Origin: an uncultured bacterium
GTDB taxonomy: Bacteria; Elusimicrobiota; Elusimicrobia; Elusimicrobiales; Elusimicrobiaceae
Assembly: GCA_949296525.1 (NCBI GenBank)
Contig: CASFOP010000003.1
Location: forward strand, 146,651 to 210,650
Reading direction: 5' to 3'
Length of the DNA: 64,000 bases
Shown here one piece after another: positions 46,351 through 55,247 of the stretch. A model generated the notes under the pieces. The model made no database searches. It saw only the letters and a program-made list of their open reading frames with translations, and was not told where the DNA came from. A program made the position numbers and the translations under genes. The number at the start of each line of letters is the position of its first letter. The stretch's first letter is position 1.

Positions 46351-47811
46351 ATGAACGATAACAAAGCCATCAGTTTTAAACGCCAAGCCCTCCGTAAGGT
46401 CATTGAAACCTTTGACAAGGGTACGCTGGAAACCGCGGCTTACCGCATTCCCTATGACGTCATCCCGCGCGACGCCAAGCTGGACGTGCGCTGCTGCGTC
46501 TATAAGGAACGCGCCGTATTCCGCGCCCGCACGCTGGCCGCTTTGGGCTGCTCCGTGGAGCAGGACGACGAAGCCACCTCTCTTAATGATTACGCCAAGC
46601 AGGCCCTTTTGCGCAAAGACACCCCCGAAGTACCGCTGACCGTTTTGGATATTGCCTGCAAAGGCTGCGTAAAGGCCCGCCATATCGTTACCGAGGCCTG
46701 CCAGGGCTGTCTGGCCCGCGCCTGCGAAACCGCCTGTAAATTCGGCGCGGTAAAAGTGGTTAACGGCAGAAGCCACATTGACCCCGACAAGTGCAAAAAC
46801 TGCGGCCAGTGCAAAGCCGCCTGCCCCTATAACGCCATTACCTATGTGCCCGTCCCGTGCGAGCAGTCCTGCCCCGTGGACGCCATACATAAAGGGGAAA
46901 ACGGTTTTGCGCAGATTGATTTTGACAAATGTATCTCCTGCGGGCACTGCATGGACGCCTGCCCGTTCGGCGCCATTATGGAGCGCAGCCAGCTCATTGA
47001 CATTTTAAGCGCCATGAAAAGCACGCGCAAAGTCTGCGCCGTGGTGGCCCCGTCTGTTGTAGGCCAATTTAATGCTACCCTCCCGCAGTTGCTGACGGCC
47101 ATAAAAAAAGCCGGTTTTGACAAAGTAACCGAAGTGGCCGAAGGGGCCGACGTAACCACACGCAATGAGGCCAAAGAACTCATTGAACGCCTGGAACGCG
47201 GCGATAAATTTATGACTACGTCCTGCTGCTCCGCCTGGATACAGGCCGTACGCAAGCACCTGCCCGCTTTGCAGAAATTTGTGTCCGATACGCACACGCC
47301 AATGTCCTACATTGCCGAAATTGAAAAGAAAAACGGCTATGAAGTGGTGTTTATCGGGCCCTGCGTGTCCAAACGCGTGGAAGGGCGCGAGGACCCCAAT
47401 GTGGACTATGTGATGACATACGAAGAACTGGGCGCCCTGCTGGACGCGCGCGGCATCAACCCCGCCGAATGCGAAGAAACCCCGCTGGACCCCAAAGTAT
47501 CCGGTGAAGGCCGCTATTACGGCGTCACCGGCGGCGTGGCCAAAGCCGTGGAAACCGCCGTCAACGGACACCGTCCCATCAAGATGATGACAATTAACGG
47601 CCTGGACAAAAAGTCCATGCTGATGCTCAACGCCTACGCCAAAGGCGTGGGAGACTTCCAGCTGCTGGAAGTGATGAGCTGCAAAGGCGGCTGCATCGGC
47701 GGGCCGTGCACTTTGTGCAGCCAGGCCAAGGTGATTAAACCCATCAAAGACCTGGTGGACGCCAGCCCGCATATAGCCCCCGTCTTTGACAAACAAAAAG
47801 AAAGCAAATAA
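46351..47811 (+). CDS. [FeFe] hydrogenase, monomeric, group B-like
   Basis: Makes or oxidises H2 using ferredoxin. 486 aa. The opening RCCVYKERAVFRARTLAALG is typical of group B. Several [4Fe-4S] sites: CKGCVKARHIVTEACQGC, CKNCGQCKAACP, CEQSCP and CISCGHCMDACP. H-cluster motifs differ from the classical group A: TSCCSAW (L1), IGPCVSKR (L2) and EVMSCKGGCIGGPC (L3, with GPC where group A has GGGQ). It stands alone; the maturases HydEFG are not here. It probably disposes of electrons from vor-type enzymes as H2, but a sensory role cannot be excluded. Confidence 0.88.
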   Translation: MNDNKAISFKRQALRKVIETFDKGTLETAAYRIPYDVIPRDAKLDVRCCVYKERAVFRARTLAALGCSVEQDDEATSLNDYAKQALLRKDTPEVPLTVLDIACKGCVKARHIVTEACQGCLARACETACKFGAVKVVNGRSHIDPDKCKNCGQCKAACPYNAITYVPVPCEQSCPVDAIHKGENGFAQIDFDKCISCGHCMDACPFGAIMERSQLIDILSAMKSTRKVCAVVAPSVVGQFNATLPQLLTAIKKAGFDKVTEVAEGADVTTRNEAKELIERLERGDKFMTTSCCSAWIQAVRKHLPALQKFVSDTHTPMSYIAEIEKKNGYEVVFIGPCVSKRVEGREDPNVDYVMTYEELGALLDARGINPAECEETPLDPKVSGEGRYYGVTGGVAKAVETAVNGHRPIKMMTINGLDKKSMLMLNAYAKGVGDFQLLEVMSCKGGCIGGPCTLCSQAKVIKPIKDLVDASPHIAPVFDKQKESK

Positions 47812-47815
47812 GTTT

Positions 47816-47847
47816 AAAAAAGGCCCCGCTTTAAGCGGGGCCTTTTT
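47816..47847. terminator. Bidirectional terminator between hydrogenase and pilin P8
   Basis: AGGCCCCGCTT and AAGCGGGGCCT pair almost without a loop, with A and T runs on the two sides. Confidence 0.9.
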
Positions 47848-47860
47848 CATAGAGAAAAAC

Positions 47861-48409
47861 TTAGTTCAGCGCGTACCCGTCACACACCCCGCCTATAGCA
47901 TTGACACAAACCGGCCATTGGCCTACGCTGGTATCCCGGACGCCGCCCATACTTTTGCAGGCCTTGACTGCCGCTTTATTTGTATATACTGCCAAGCAAT
48001 ATATTTTCCCCGGCAGCTTGGAATGATCAAAATACATCGCATAACCCACTTTCCCTTTTTTGTCCGATCCTTGTACATATACCGTCATACCGTCTGCAGA
48101 GTCAGCTAAAACAAAACCATAATGTTGATCGCCGCAGACGGCATTTCTATTATCTGCGTTTATTACACAATTGCCCGGCAGGGAGACACCCAGACTTCCC
48201 ATTACGTCTGCCATCGTATAAAACGGATAATGTCCGTGGGTCAGATAATACATCTCCGCTCCTTCCTTCAGATTTTTAACGATGGGCATCAGGGTGGCCA
48301 GACGGCTTTTGGCCACGGCGGCCTGATACTGCGGCAAGGCGATAGCCGCCAATATGCCGATAATCAACACAACCACCAACAGCTCAATGAGCGTAAATCC
48401 TTTTTTCAT
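47861..48409 (-). CDS. PilE-like prepilin P8 (short leader)
   Basis: Pilin-like protein of 182 aa from ATG 48409 with AGGGAG upstream. Leader MKKG, then FTLIELLVVVLIIGILAAIA with Glu5. The middle motif is GAEMYYLTHGHYPF. C-terminal signature GKIYCLAVYTNKAAVKACKSM, followed by 20 further residues with two more Cys, ending YALN. Leader and 5' region closely match P1, the downstream gene of pair A. It is the downstream gene of pair E, 273 nt after P9. Confidence 0.88.
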   Translation of the reverse strand: MKKGFTLIELLVVVLIIGILAAIALPQYQAAVAKSRLATLMPIVKNLKEGAEMYYLTHGHYPFYTMADVMGSLGVSLPGNCVINADNRNAVCGDQHYGFVLADSADGMTVYVQGSDKKGKVGYAMYFDHSKLPGKIYCLAVYTNKAAVKACKSMGGVRDTSVGQWPVCVNAIGGVCDGYALN

Positions 48410-48480
48410 TTTTTCTCCCTATAACGGCCATTAATCAAACAAAAAACGGCTTTTAACGGTTTTTTGTCTTAGCCACGTAT

Positions 48481-48508
48481 AGGGTATCAAAAAAAAAAAA
48501 CGGGTCAA
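48481..48508 (-). promoter_or_regulatory. P8 promoter with T12 tract
   Basis: TTGACC (48503-48508), CG, twelve T (48489-48500), GA, TACCCT (48481-48486): spacing 16 nt. TATACG follows directly. Matches the P1 promoter except for two extra T. Confidence 0.55.
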
Positions 48509-48590
48509 GCCCCGGCAAATAAACAACCAATAAACGGCCACGGCATAACGGCTGCGCCATATGCAAGCCGCCTTGCTGGTTCCGAACAGT

Positions 48591-48620
48591 AAAAAACCCC
48601 GCCTAAAAGCGGGGGGTTTT
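48591..48620 (-). terminator. Terminator downstream of pilin P9
   Basis: On the minus strand CCCCGCTTTTAGGCGGGG forms a hairpin ending in T6. A smaller hairpin (AACCCGC/GCGGGTT) overlaps the P9 stop at 48663-48683. Confidence 0.8.
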
Positions 48621-48682
48621 AAATCCATATTCCCGGCCATACCGGGGGTTATACTCTATGCAAACCCGCTTCGCGGCGGGTT

Positions 48683-49372
48683 TCATATGTCCATGCGGTA
48701 ACACTCCTTTCCGCCGTACATACATTTTACCGCCTCCTGTGAAGAGGCCATGCTTTTACAAAAAGCACGGTCTTTATCCGTAGATTTATCCGTCAATGCG
48801 CAAAATAAATCGCCGGTGCTTTCATCGGCAGTATAGCCGCGTATGTAAGTAACCAGGGCAATTTGAAAGTTATAGCCCATTTTATTATAGTTATACATGG
48901 CGTGGCCGGTACCGTGCCAAATGTATTCCGTATCATTAATATATAGTTTCCCGTCGCACCAGCCGTCCCGGTTTTCGCAGGGCCCGTCCACACTTTGGCC
49001 ATTGCAGCGAAAGCGATACCCCTTCGTACCGTAGGCGTCCAAATAGCTGCTTAAATCCATGCATTTGCTGTTCCCCGTGGCCATAATATACAGCTCCCGC
49101 CCCTCTTTAATCTGTTTAAACCACGGCAAAACACGCGCAATACGGGCTTTGGTGACAGCGTTTTCATATTGGGGTACGGCCACGGCAGCCAATATGCCGA
49201 TAATCAGCACCACCACCAAAAGCTCAATCAGCGTAAAGCCGGCCTGTTTGCGTGCCGGCCGACGGAATTTTACGTAAAAAAAACCGGGAACAACTTTGCC
49301 GACAAATCTGCCTAAAATGCCTCCAGTGCGGCTTTTGTTTGCCGGATACATTTTTTGATAAATTTTGTCCAT
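48683..49372 (-). CDS. PilE-like prepilin P9 (long leader, inverted-repeat start)
   Basis: Pilin-like protein of 229 aa, the longest here, from ATG 49372 in inverted repeat 5. Leader of 45 residues (MDKIYQKMYPANKSRTGGIL...KQAG), then FTLIELLVVVLIIGILAAVA with Glu5. The MANG motif is changed to GRELYIMATGNSKC. A central insertion has paired Cys (FRCNGQSVDGPCENRDGWC). C-terminal signature GDLFCALTDKSTDKDRAFCK, ending in YRMDI. Upstream gene of pair E. Confidence 0.86.
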   Translation of the reverse strand: MDKIYQKMYPANKSRTGGILGRFVGKVVPGFFYVKFRRPARKQAGFTLIELLVVVLIIGILAAVAVPQYENAVTKARIARVLPWFKQIKEGRELYIMATGNSKCMDLSSYLDAYGTKGYRFRCNGQSVDGPCENRDGWCDGKLYINDTEYIWHGTGHAMYNYNKMGYNFQIALVTYIRGYTADESTGDLFCALTDKSTDKDRAFCKSMASSQEAVKCMYGGKECYRMDI

Positions 49373-49392
49373 ACGCAAAATTTATCAAAAAA
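49351..49392 (-). repeat. Pilin start-site inverted repeat 5 (17-8-17) with T12 promoter, P9
   Basis: Perfect 17-nt arms; spacer CGTATGGA, identical to repeat 1 of P2, holds the P9 ATG (49370-49372). T12 at 49387-49398, TTGCAT at 49401-49406, spacing 16 nt, preceded by TTTAAAAGGG. Confidence 0.85.
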
Positions 49393-49573
49393 AAAAAACA
49401 ATGCAAGCCCTTTTAAACAGGGGGCCGCCGCCCGCACCAAAAACACGGCCGTCGCGGCACTTTTGTGCCACACAGAAGGTACAGGCTGTACCCCGCGGGC
49501 CGTGGATTTTCAAAAGGACAGGCCGTATATAAAACCCGGCTCCCCCGGGTCCGTTTTTATTATAATTTAAGGG

Positions 49574-50518
49574 ATGATTAAAAAGATTTTTTTGCGTGAC
49601 CAGGATGAAATCCTGCTGGCTTTGGGCGTGCAGGACCGCAAACTGCGCGCGCTGGAAAAAGAATTTAAAATAGATGCCACCGTTACATATAATGAGGACG
49701 GACAGGGAGCGGAACTGTCCTTAAAAGGGACGCATTCGCGCCTGGATAAAGCGTTGGCCCGGCTGAAAAAGATTTTGGAAATGTCGGCCAAAATGAAAAC
49801 CGAAGAACCGGAGCGTGACCGCGTACCTTTTAAAGACAACATCATTTTCCGCCCGGAACACGCCCGCCCCGTGGAAGCGCGCACCGAAAACCAAAAGAAA
49901 TACATAGAAGCCGTTTTTGACAATGACCTGGTCGTATCCGTCGGCCCCGCCGGCACAGGCAAAACATTCCTGGCCTGTGCGTGCGCGCTGCGCGCGCTGG
50001 AGCTGGGCATGGTGGAGCGCATTATCGTTACGCGCCCCATTGTGGAAGCCGGCGAAAAACTGGGCTTTCTGCCCGGGGACATCAACGAAAAAACCGATCC
50101 ATACCTGCGCCCCATTTACGATGCCTTTTACGCCATGCTGGGCGTGGAGCGCTTCCGCGCTTTAAAATACGGCAACGTATTGGAAATCGCCCCGCTGGCC
50201 TATATGCGCGGGCGCACGCTGGAAAAGGCCTTTATTATTTTGGATGAGGCCCAAAACACCCTGCCGGCACAAATGAAAATGTTTTTAACACGCATGGGCA
50301 TTAACTCAAAAATGGTGGTCAACGGGGACTTAACACAAATTGACCTGCCGCAAAAAAACCAAAGCGCTCTTTTGCAGCTGCCCAAAATTTTGAAAGGCGT
50401 GCCCGGGGTGGCATTTGCCGATTTCGGCCCCGAGGATGTCGTGCGCCACCCGCTGGTCAAAAATATCCTGCGCGCATATGACAAATGGGAAAAGAAAACC
50501 CCAAAGGCGACAAAATGA
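49574..50518 (+). CDS. ybeZ: PhoH-like ATPase (YbeZ)
   Basis: A cytoplasmic P-loop ATPase of the PhoH family that works with YbeY in RNA metabolism. 314 aa. N-terminal KH-like region to about 100, then Walker A GPAGTGKTFLACACALRAL, RPIVEAGEKLGFLPGDINEK, and Walker B FIILDEAQNTLPAQMKMFLT. The stop overlaps the ybeY start by 4 nt (ATGA), the usual ybeZ-ybeY coupling. It lies upstream and divergent from pilin P9. Confidence 0.93.
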   Translation: MIKKIFLRDQDEILLALGVQDRKLRALEKEFKIDATVTYNEDGQGAELSLKGTHSRLDKALARLKKILEMSAKMKTEEPERDRVPFKDNIIFRPEHARPVEARTENQKKYIEAVFDNDLVVSVGPAGTGKTFLACACALRALELGMVERIIVTRPIVEAGEKLGFLPGDINEKTDPYLRPIYDAFYAMLGVERFRALKYGNVLEIAPLAYMRGRTLEKAFIILDEAQNTLPAQMKMFLTRMGINSKMVVNGDLTQIDLPQKNQSALLQLPKILKGVPGVAFADFGPEDVVRHPLVKNILRAYDKWEKKTPKATK

Positions 50519-50955
50519 ACATAAACGTTTTCTACCAAACCGACGTGCCCAAGCACCTGCGCCGGACAGGAATGATTAAAAAAGCCTGCCTGGCGGCTTT
50601 AAAACCCTGCGCCAAAGAAAATGCGGAAGTAAATATTGTTTTTGTGGATGAAAAAGAAATCCTGCGCGTAAACAAAACCTATTTAAACCACCACTATGTA
50701 ACGGACGTTATTTCGTTTAACCATCCGCGCCCGCCGTTTGACATTGGTGCCCCGTGGGCGTTTGGCGATGTGTACGTTTGTTACGGTGTCGCGCGTAAAA
50801 ATGCGCCGCTGTTTAAACACACATACCTGCAGGAAATGATGATGTACGCCGTACACGGATGCCTGCATTTAACGGGTATGGACGACAGCACCCCGCCGCA
50901 GCGCGCGGAAATGGACAAAAAAGCGGAACAAATTATCCGCCGGATTGTGGACTGA
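50515..50955 (+). CDS. ybeY: Endoribonuclease YbeY (rRNA maturation factor)
   Basis: A metal-dependent RNase for 16S 3'-end maturation and ribosome quality control. 146 aa. The zinc motif reads HGCLHLTGMDD: the first two His are kept, but the third position is Asp rather than the His of E. coli. The same H-H-D pattern occurs in Bacteroidetes-type YbeY, so it is a variant, not necessarily inactive. Start chosen at the ATGA overlap with ybeZ. Confidence 0.92.
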   Translation: MNINVFYQTDVPKHLRRTGMIKKACLAALKPCAKENAEVNIVFVDEKEILRVNKTYLNHHYVTDVISFNHPRPPFDIGAPWAFGDVYVCYGVARKNAPLFKHTYLQEMMMYAVHGCLHLTGMDDSTPPQRAEMDKKAEQIIRRIVD

Positions 50956-51050
50956 TAAATTTTACCCACATGCCAAATTTTCCAAAACTATAAAACATTT
51001 TGAATCGGCCCGCCCACGCATGCCGTCCGTTTATTTCACATTGTGTTAAA

Positions 51051-51085
51051 ACAACACAGCGCAAACTCTGTGCTTGCGCTGTTGA
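51051..51085. other. Hairpin in the ybeY/phosphatase gap
   Basis: Arms built on ACAGCGCAA and TTGCGCTGT form a stable hairpin with an 11-nt loop, between two converging genes. It lacks a strong T run on either strand, so a terminator role is uncertain. Confidence 0.5.
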
Positions 51086-51112
51086 AATCCAATGTGGCAG
51101 AGGCTGTCCGTT

Positions 51113-51892
51113 TCAAGCCACCGTTACCACTTCCGGCTCCCCGTTGACCAATCTTAAATATTGCATTTTCCGGTGAAGGCCCACATCTACCGGAATGATA
51201 TTGCGCCCGTTATTGAGCACAATTTCATTCACCTGCGTGTGGCCCACCACCTGGTGCAATTCGCTGCGCGGGCAGGAAGTCAGCAAATCATCCAGGTCTT
51301 CCCAAAAAATCCCGCCGAATTTGTCCGTGCCGCTACGGTGCAGGCTGATGTTGAAAATCGGATGGCGGAAAAAATCATGCTTAATGGCTTCGCGGAAAAT
51401 CATATTGGTCAAAATGGCCACATTGTTTTCTGTCAGTTCATCCAGCTGCATCTTAAAAATTTTCATCAGCTTGTGCGTTACGCCCGCATGCGTAAACAAA
51501 TACCCTTTGTAAGCATAAGCCGCACGGATTTCAAAATCCAGCACCTGCCTTTTGAGTTTGTCTCGCACCAGACGGGCCTCTTCTTTGCCAAATCCGGAAA
51601 TCAGGAAATTGCTCATCAGCAGTTCCAGCTCGTGGTTGCCTACCAGGCGGATTACTTCCCCCTGCTCATCATTGGCCTGGCGCTGTATTTTATCCAGCAA
51701 ATCGTCCACCTGCCGCGGTTTGGGCCCGCGGTCAAAAATATCCCCCATCTGCACCAAACGGTTGCGGCCGCCGCACCAGTTTAAATCGCCGTCTATCAGC
51801 CCGGCATGGCGCAGCAACAGCACAAAAGGCTCGTACTGCCCGTGTACGTCCCCAATAACAACTACCTGGCGGTGTGGTCTTTGTTCATTCAT
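51113..51892 (-). CDS. Metallophosphoesterase (PPP-type phosphatase)
   Basis: A 259-residue calcineurin-like phosphatase. Start at ATG 51892 (MNEQRPHRQVVV), not the longer frame that reads into the neighbour's promoter. PPP motifs are in order: GDVHGQYE, GDIFDRGP, GNHELELL and LFTHAG. This set is that of bacterial Ser/Thr phosphatases and ApaH-like enzymes. Substrate not deducible. It is divergent from the oxidase operon with 59 nt between starts. Confidence 0.87.
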   Translation of the reverse strand: MNEQRPHRQVVVIGDVHGQYEPFVLLLRHAGLIDGDLNWCGGRNRLVQMGDIFDRGPKPRQVDDLLDKIQRQANDEQGEVIRLVGNHELELLMSNFLISGFGKEEARLVRDKLKRQVLDFEIRAAYAYKGYLFTHAGVTHKLMKIFKMQLDELTENNVAILTNMIFREAIKHDFFRHPIFNISLHRSGTDKFGGIFWEDLDDLLTSCPRSELHQVVGHTQVNEIVLNNGRNIIPVDVGLHRKMQYLRLVNGEPEVVTVA

Positions 51893-51951
51893 AAATAATA
51901 TAATGACAGTATAGCAAAATTCGTGTTTTGGACAGAGGTTGATCCATCTAT

Positions 51952-53952
51952 ATGCGCATTCCCCCCCGCGTGCTGAAAGAATTGCGGCGTCTGCTGGGCC
52001 CTGAAAACATTCTGACGGATGAAATTTCCCTGGCGTTAAACGGTTATGACTGTTCACAAAGCCGGCACCGGCCCGATGCCGTAGCCACGGTACACAATGC
52101 CGCCCTGCTGGAACCGCTTGTCTGCCTGCTCGCGCGGGAAAAAATCCCCTTTGTGCCCCGCGCCGCCGCCACTAACCACGCCGGCAGCTGCGCCGCAGTC
52201 CAGGGAGGGGTAGTGTTGAATTTAAACCCGCTGGATCAAATTTACCAAATAGATACCACTTGCGGCTTTGCCGATATGGCCCCGTGTACGGTTACCGGAG
52301 ATTTGCAAAACGCGCTGGCCCCGCTTGGTTTTTTCTACGCGCCGGACCCTGCCAGCGAAAAAGTAAGCACTTTAAGCGGCAACCTGGCCCAAAACGCCAG
52401 CGGCGCGCGATGCCTCAAATATGGAAATACGTCTGATAACACGATAAGCATAGAATTTATTTCCCCTTCCGGGGAAACCTTCGTTCTGCGCCATGACGCG
52501 CCGGGACCGGATTGGCTGGGGCTCATAGCCGGCAGCGAAGGGACGCTGGGCCTCATCAAACGCCTGCACGTAAAAATATTGCCCGCCCCCAAACATATTA
52601 AAACTTTTTTGGCTACTTTTCCCTCTTTAGCCTCCAGCGTGCAAACCGTCAGCGATTTGGTGGCACGGGGCCTAATCCCGCGCTGTGTGGAAGCCATGGA
52701 TCAAACTACTACGCGCGCCGTGGAAGACTTTGCCCATGCCGGTTATCCCAAAGACGCGCAAGCGCTTTTGATTATTGAATTGGACGGGGATATAAAGCAC
52801 ATTAAACAGGATGCACAAACCCTGGAAGAACTTTGCCGTTCAAACGGATGCGATACTTTTACCGCTGCCCGGACGGAAGCCGAACGCGAAAAGCTCTGGC
52901 GCGGACGGCGCGCGGCTTATTCGGCCATGGCGGCTCTGGCCCCCAATGTGGCGGTGGGGGACGGCACCGTGCCGCGCAGCGAACTGCCGAGCGCACTGGC
53001 CGAAGTGCGCAAAGTAATAGACCGCTGCGGGGTAACGGCCAGCCTGCTTTTCCATGCGGGAGACGGCAATTTCCATCCGCAAATCGTTTTTGACGCGCGC
53101 AATCCCGACCAAACACGCCGCGTCAGCCGGGCCCTGCATGAAATTTTGAAAACCTGCGTCCGTTTCGGAGGGACAGTATCGGGCGAACACGGTATCGGCG
53201 TGGAAAAACGCGCCGTTATGGCCTGCCAGTACAGCCGCGAAACCCTGCGTCTTTTCCAAAAAATCAAACATGCCTTTGACCCGGACAACCTGGCCAACCC
53301 CTCCAAAATCATCCCGATTGGGTTTGAGGAAAAGGCCGCGCCCTCCACGGAAAACGATCCCGCGGTGCTGGCGCTGGCGACGGAAATCAAACACCGCTTT
53401 GCACAAAAAATCCCCAGCGTAATTACGGGGAGTAATTCCCAGCTGAAAAGCACCGCGGCGCATATTTTATCTGCGGCGCCGCTGCACCGTATTTTGGAAA
53501 TTGACAAAACCAATTATATGGCAGTGGCACAGGCCGGCGTAAAAGTGCAGGACTTGCTGTCCGAGCTGAAAATGCAGGGCGCGGACGCCAAACTGCCCAA
53601 GAGTTACACCGGCACGCTGGGCGGGTTGGTTGCATCCAAAGCGGCGGCGGAATTTATCAGCCAAATTACCGGAGTGCAAGCCATATTACCTAACGGAGAC
53701 ATTGTGGATTACGGCGGAAAACTGATGAAAAATGCCGCCGGCTATAATTTATGCCGCCTGTTTTGCGGCTCGGCCGGTGCGCTGGGCATGATTACCAAAC
53801 TGACGTTTAAAATATACGCCACTGCGCAGGACCATGCGGCCAAACCCCGGCCGTTATTGTCTTTTACACCGGACAATCTGTTCCGCGCCCTTAAGAAAGA
53901 ATTGGATCCGGAAGGCTTTTTCCGCTCACCCGCATTTGGAGAAGAAAAATGA
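51952..53952 (+). CDS. FAD-linked oxidase, GlcD-GlcE-like fusion
   Basis: Probably oxidises D-lactate, glycolate or another 2-hydroxyacid. 666 aa, longer than GlcD (about 500). Residues 1-460 form a complete GlcD: PCMH FAD-binding part with GSEGTLGLIKRLHVKI and a C-terminal FAD-oxidase domain with LFHAGDGNFHPQIVFD and VSGEHGIGVEKR. Residues about 465-666 look like a second, partial PCMH domain as in GlcE (TGTLGGLVASKAA, KNAAGYNLCRLFCGSAGALG). The stop overlaps the GlcF-like gene as ATGA. Confidence 0.87.
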   Translation: MRIPPRVLKELRRLLGPENILTDEISLALNGYDCSQSRHRPDAVATVHNAALLEPLVCLLAREKIPFVPRAAATNHAGSCAAVQGGVVLNLNPLDQIYQIDTTCGFADMAPCTVTGDLQNALAPLGFFYAPDPASEKVSTLSGNLAQNASGARCLKYGNTSDNTISIEFISPSGETFVLRHDAPGPDWLGLIAGSEGTLGLIKRLHVKILPAPKHIKTFLATFPSLASSVQTVSDLVARGLIPRCVEAMDQTTTRAVEDFAHAGYPKDAQALLIIELDGDIKHIKQDAQTLEELCRSNGCDTFTAARTEAEREKLWRGRRAAYSAMAALAPNVAVGDGTVPRSELPSALAEVRKVIDRCGVTASLLFHAGDGNFHPQIVFDARNPDQTRRVSRALHEILKTCVRFGGTVSGEHGIGVEKRAVMACQYSRETLRLFQKIKHAFDPDNLANPSKIIPIGFEEKAAPSTENDPAVLALATEIKHRFAQKIPSVITGSNSQLKSTAAHILSAAPLHRILEIDKTNYMAVAQAGVKVQDLLSELKMQGADAKLPKSYTGTLGGLVASKAAAEFISQITGVQAILPNGDIVDYGGKLMKNAAGYNLCRLFCGSAGALGMITKLTFKIYATAQDHAAKPRPLLSFTPDNLFRALKKELDPEGFFRSPAFGEEK

Positions 53953-55247
53953 AAAAGAAAAAATTTTCCCTCTCTTCCCCGCTCCGCGTCGGCGGCCCGG
54001 TCGGAGCGCGCAGCCTAAAAGAAAGCGTGGACTACTGCACGCGCTGCAATGCCTGCGTGCAAAGCTGTCCCTCTTACCTACTGCACAGGGAAGAAGCTTA
54101 TTCCCCGCGCGGACGCAACCAAATCATACGCCTGCTGGCGGAACGGAAAATAAAAATCTCAGACAATACCCCCCTGATACAGGATGTCACCCGCACCTGC
54201 CTACTGTGTGCACGCTGCACGGCAGCCTGCGCCGGAGCATTACCCATGGCGGACCATGTGCTGGCACTGCGCCGTGCGGCGGGATGGAGTTTTTTGCCCG
54301 GGCCGCTTAAAACGTTCCTGCGCCTGCACGGCACCCGGCCCGGAACTTTTGAGCATCTGCTGTCCCTGCTGCGCCTGCTGCGCCGCCTGGGTTTGGTGCA
54401 CCTGCTGCGCATAAGCGGACTGTTGCGCCTGCCTGCCCTGCAATGGATACGGCATGCCGACAATATAGTGCCGCGACGCGCCCATTCCCTGCGGAAAATG
54501 CTGAAAAAACAAGGCTTCAATCCCCACCCGGAAGAAGCGGATATGCTGTACTTACCTTCTTTTGAAACCCAATATCTCAACGCGGAACAGGCCCGGGCCG
54601 TCCTGCGCCTGCTCAATTCCAAAAGCCCCTGCATCTTGCTAAATATGCCTTCGGGGCTGTTTGAATACATATACGGAGATTTGGCTTTAAGTCTGGCCCA
54701 GGCCAAACAACTGTTAACTGTTTGGAACAAACTGGCAGGCAAACGCAAACTGCCGGTTCTGACAGACAGTATAGAAATCTACGGATTTTTAAAGCATTTC
54801 CCTGTTTTATTCGCCGCTTATCCGGCCTGGCACAAACGCGCGGAAGCCTTTGCCGCCAAAGTATTGTTTGTAACGGACCTAGCCCCGGCGCGGCCGACGA
54901 AAACATCTGCTTCGGAAGGGCTTTGTGCACTGGACACGTCATCCATTTTGTACCCGGCGAATGATACTGCCGCCAAAGCGCGCAAAATATTAAAAACACA
55001 TTTCGGCAAAAATTTTGTAGAGTGTGAGTATAGCCGTTTCGTCACCCCTGCAGGCGGCCTCGCTTTTGTGCGCGGCGCGCAGGCACAGGAAACGGCGCTT
55101 GAAAACGTCAAGGACGTCGCACGGCGGCAAATCACACAGGTATATTGCCTGTCCGGTTTGGCCGCCCTGGAACTAAACGCCGCATTGCGCCGGCACTATC
55201 CGCAGGCGCGGGCGCGGCACATAGTACAAATGCAGGCAGAGCCATGA
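53949..55247 (+). CDS. GlcF-like iron-sulfur subunit with degenerate CCG region
   Basis: The electron-transfer partner of the GlcDE-like oxidase. 432 aa. Two ferredoxin motifs near the N-terminus: CTRCNACVQSCP and CLLCARCTAACAG (the last Cys spacing is altered). The GlcF family normally ends with two CCG (Cys-Cys-Gly) domains; here I see only remnants such as FVECEYSRFVTPAGGLAFVR, with Pro-Ala-Gly where CCG is expected. The heterodisulfide-type cluster site may therefore be lost. It is coupled by 4-nt overlaps to the genes on both sides. Confidence 0.82.
   Translation: MKKKKFSLSSPLRVGGPVGARSLKESVDYCTRCNACVQSCPSYLLHREEAYSPRGRNQIIRLLAERKIKISDNTPLIQDVTRTCLLCARCTAACAGALPMADHVLALRRAAGWSFLPGPLKTFLRLHGTRPGTFEHLLSLLRLLRRLGLVHLLRISGLLRLPALQWIRHADNIVPRRAHSLRKMLKKQGFNPHPEEADMLYLPSFETQYLNAEQARAVLRLLNSKSPCILLNMPSGLFEYIYGDLALSLAQAKQLLTVWNKLAGKRKLPVLTDSIEIYGFLKHFPVLFAAYPAWHKRAEAFAAKVLFVTDLAPARPTKTSASEGLCALDTSSILYPANDTAAKARKILKTHFGKNFVECEYSRFVTPAGGLAFVRGAQAQETALENVKDVARRQITQVYCLSGLAALELNAALRRHYPQARARHIVQMQAEP

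Noticed and set aside
50515..50955. YbeY as an inactive enzyme because the third metal-binding His is Asp
   Set aside because: The H-H-D pattern is known in Bacteroidetes-type YbeY; the gene order with ybeZ is intact, so it is a variant.
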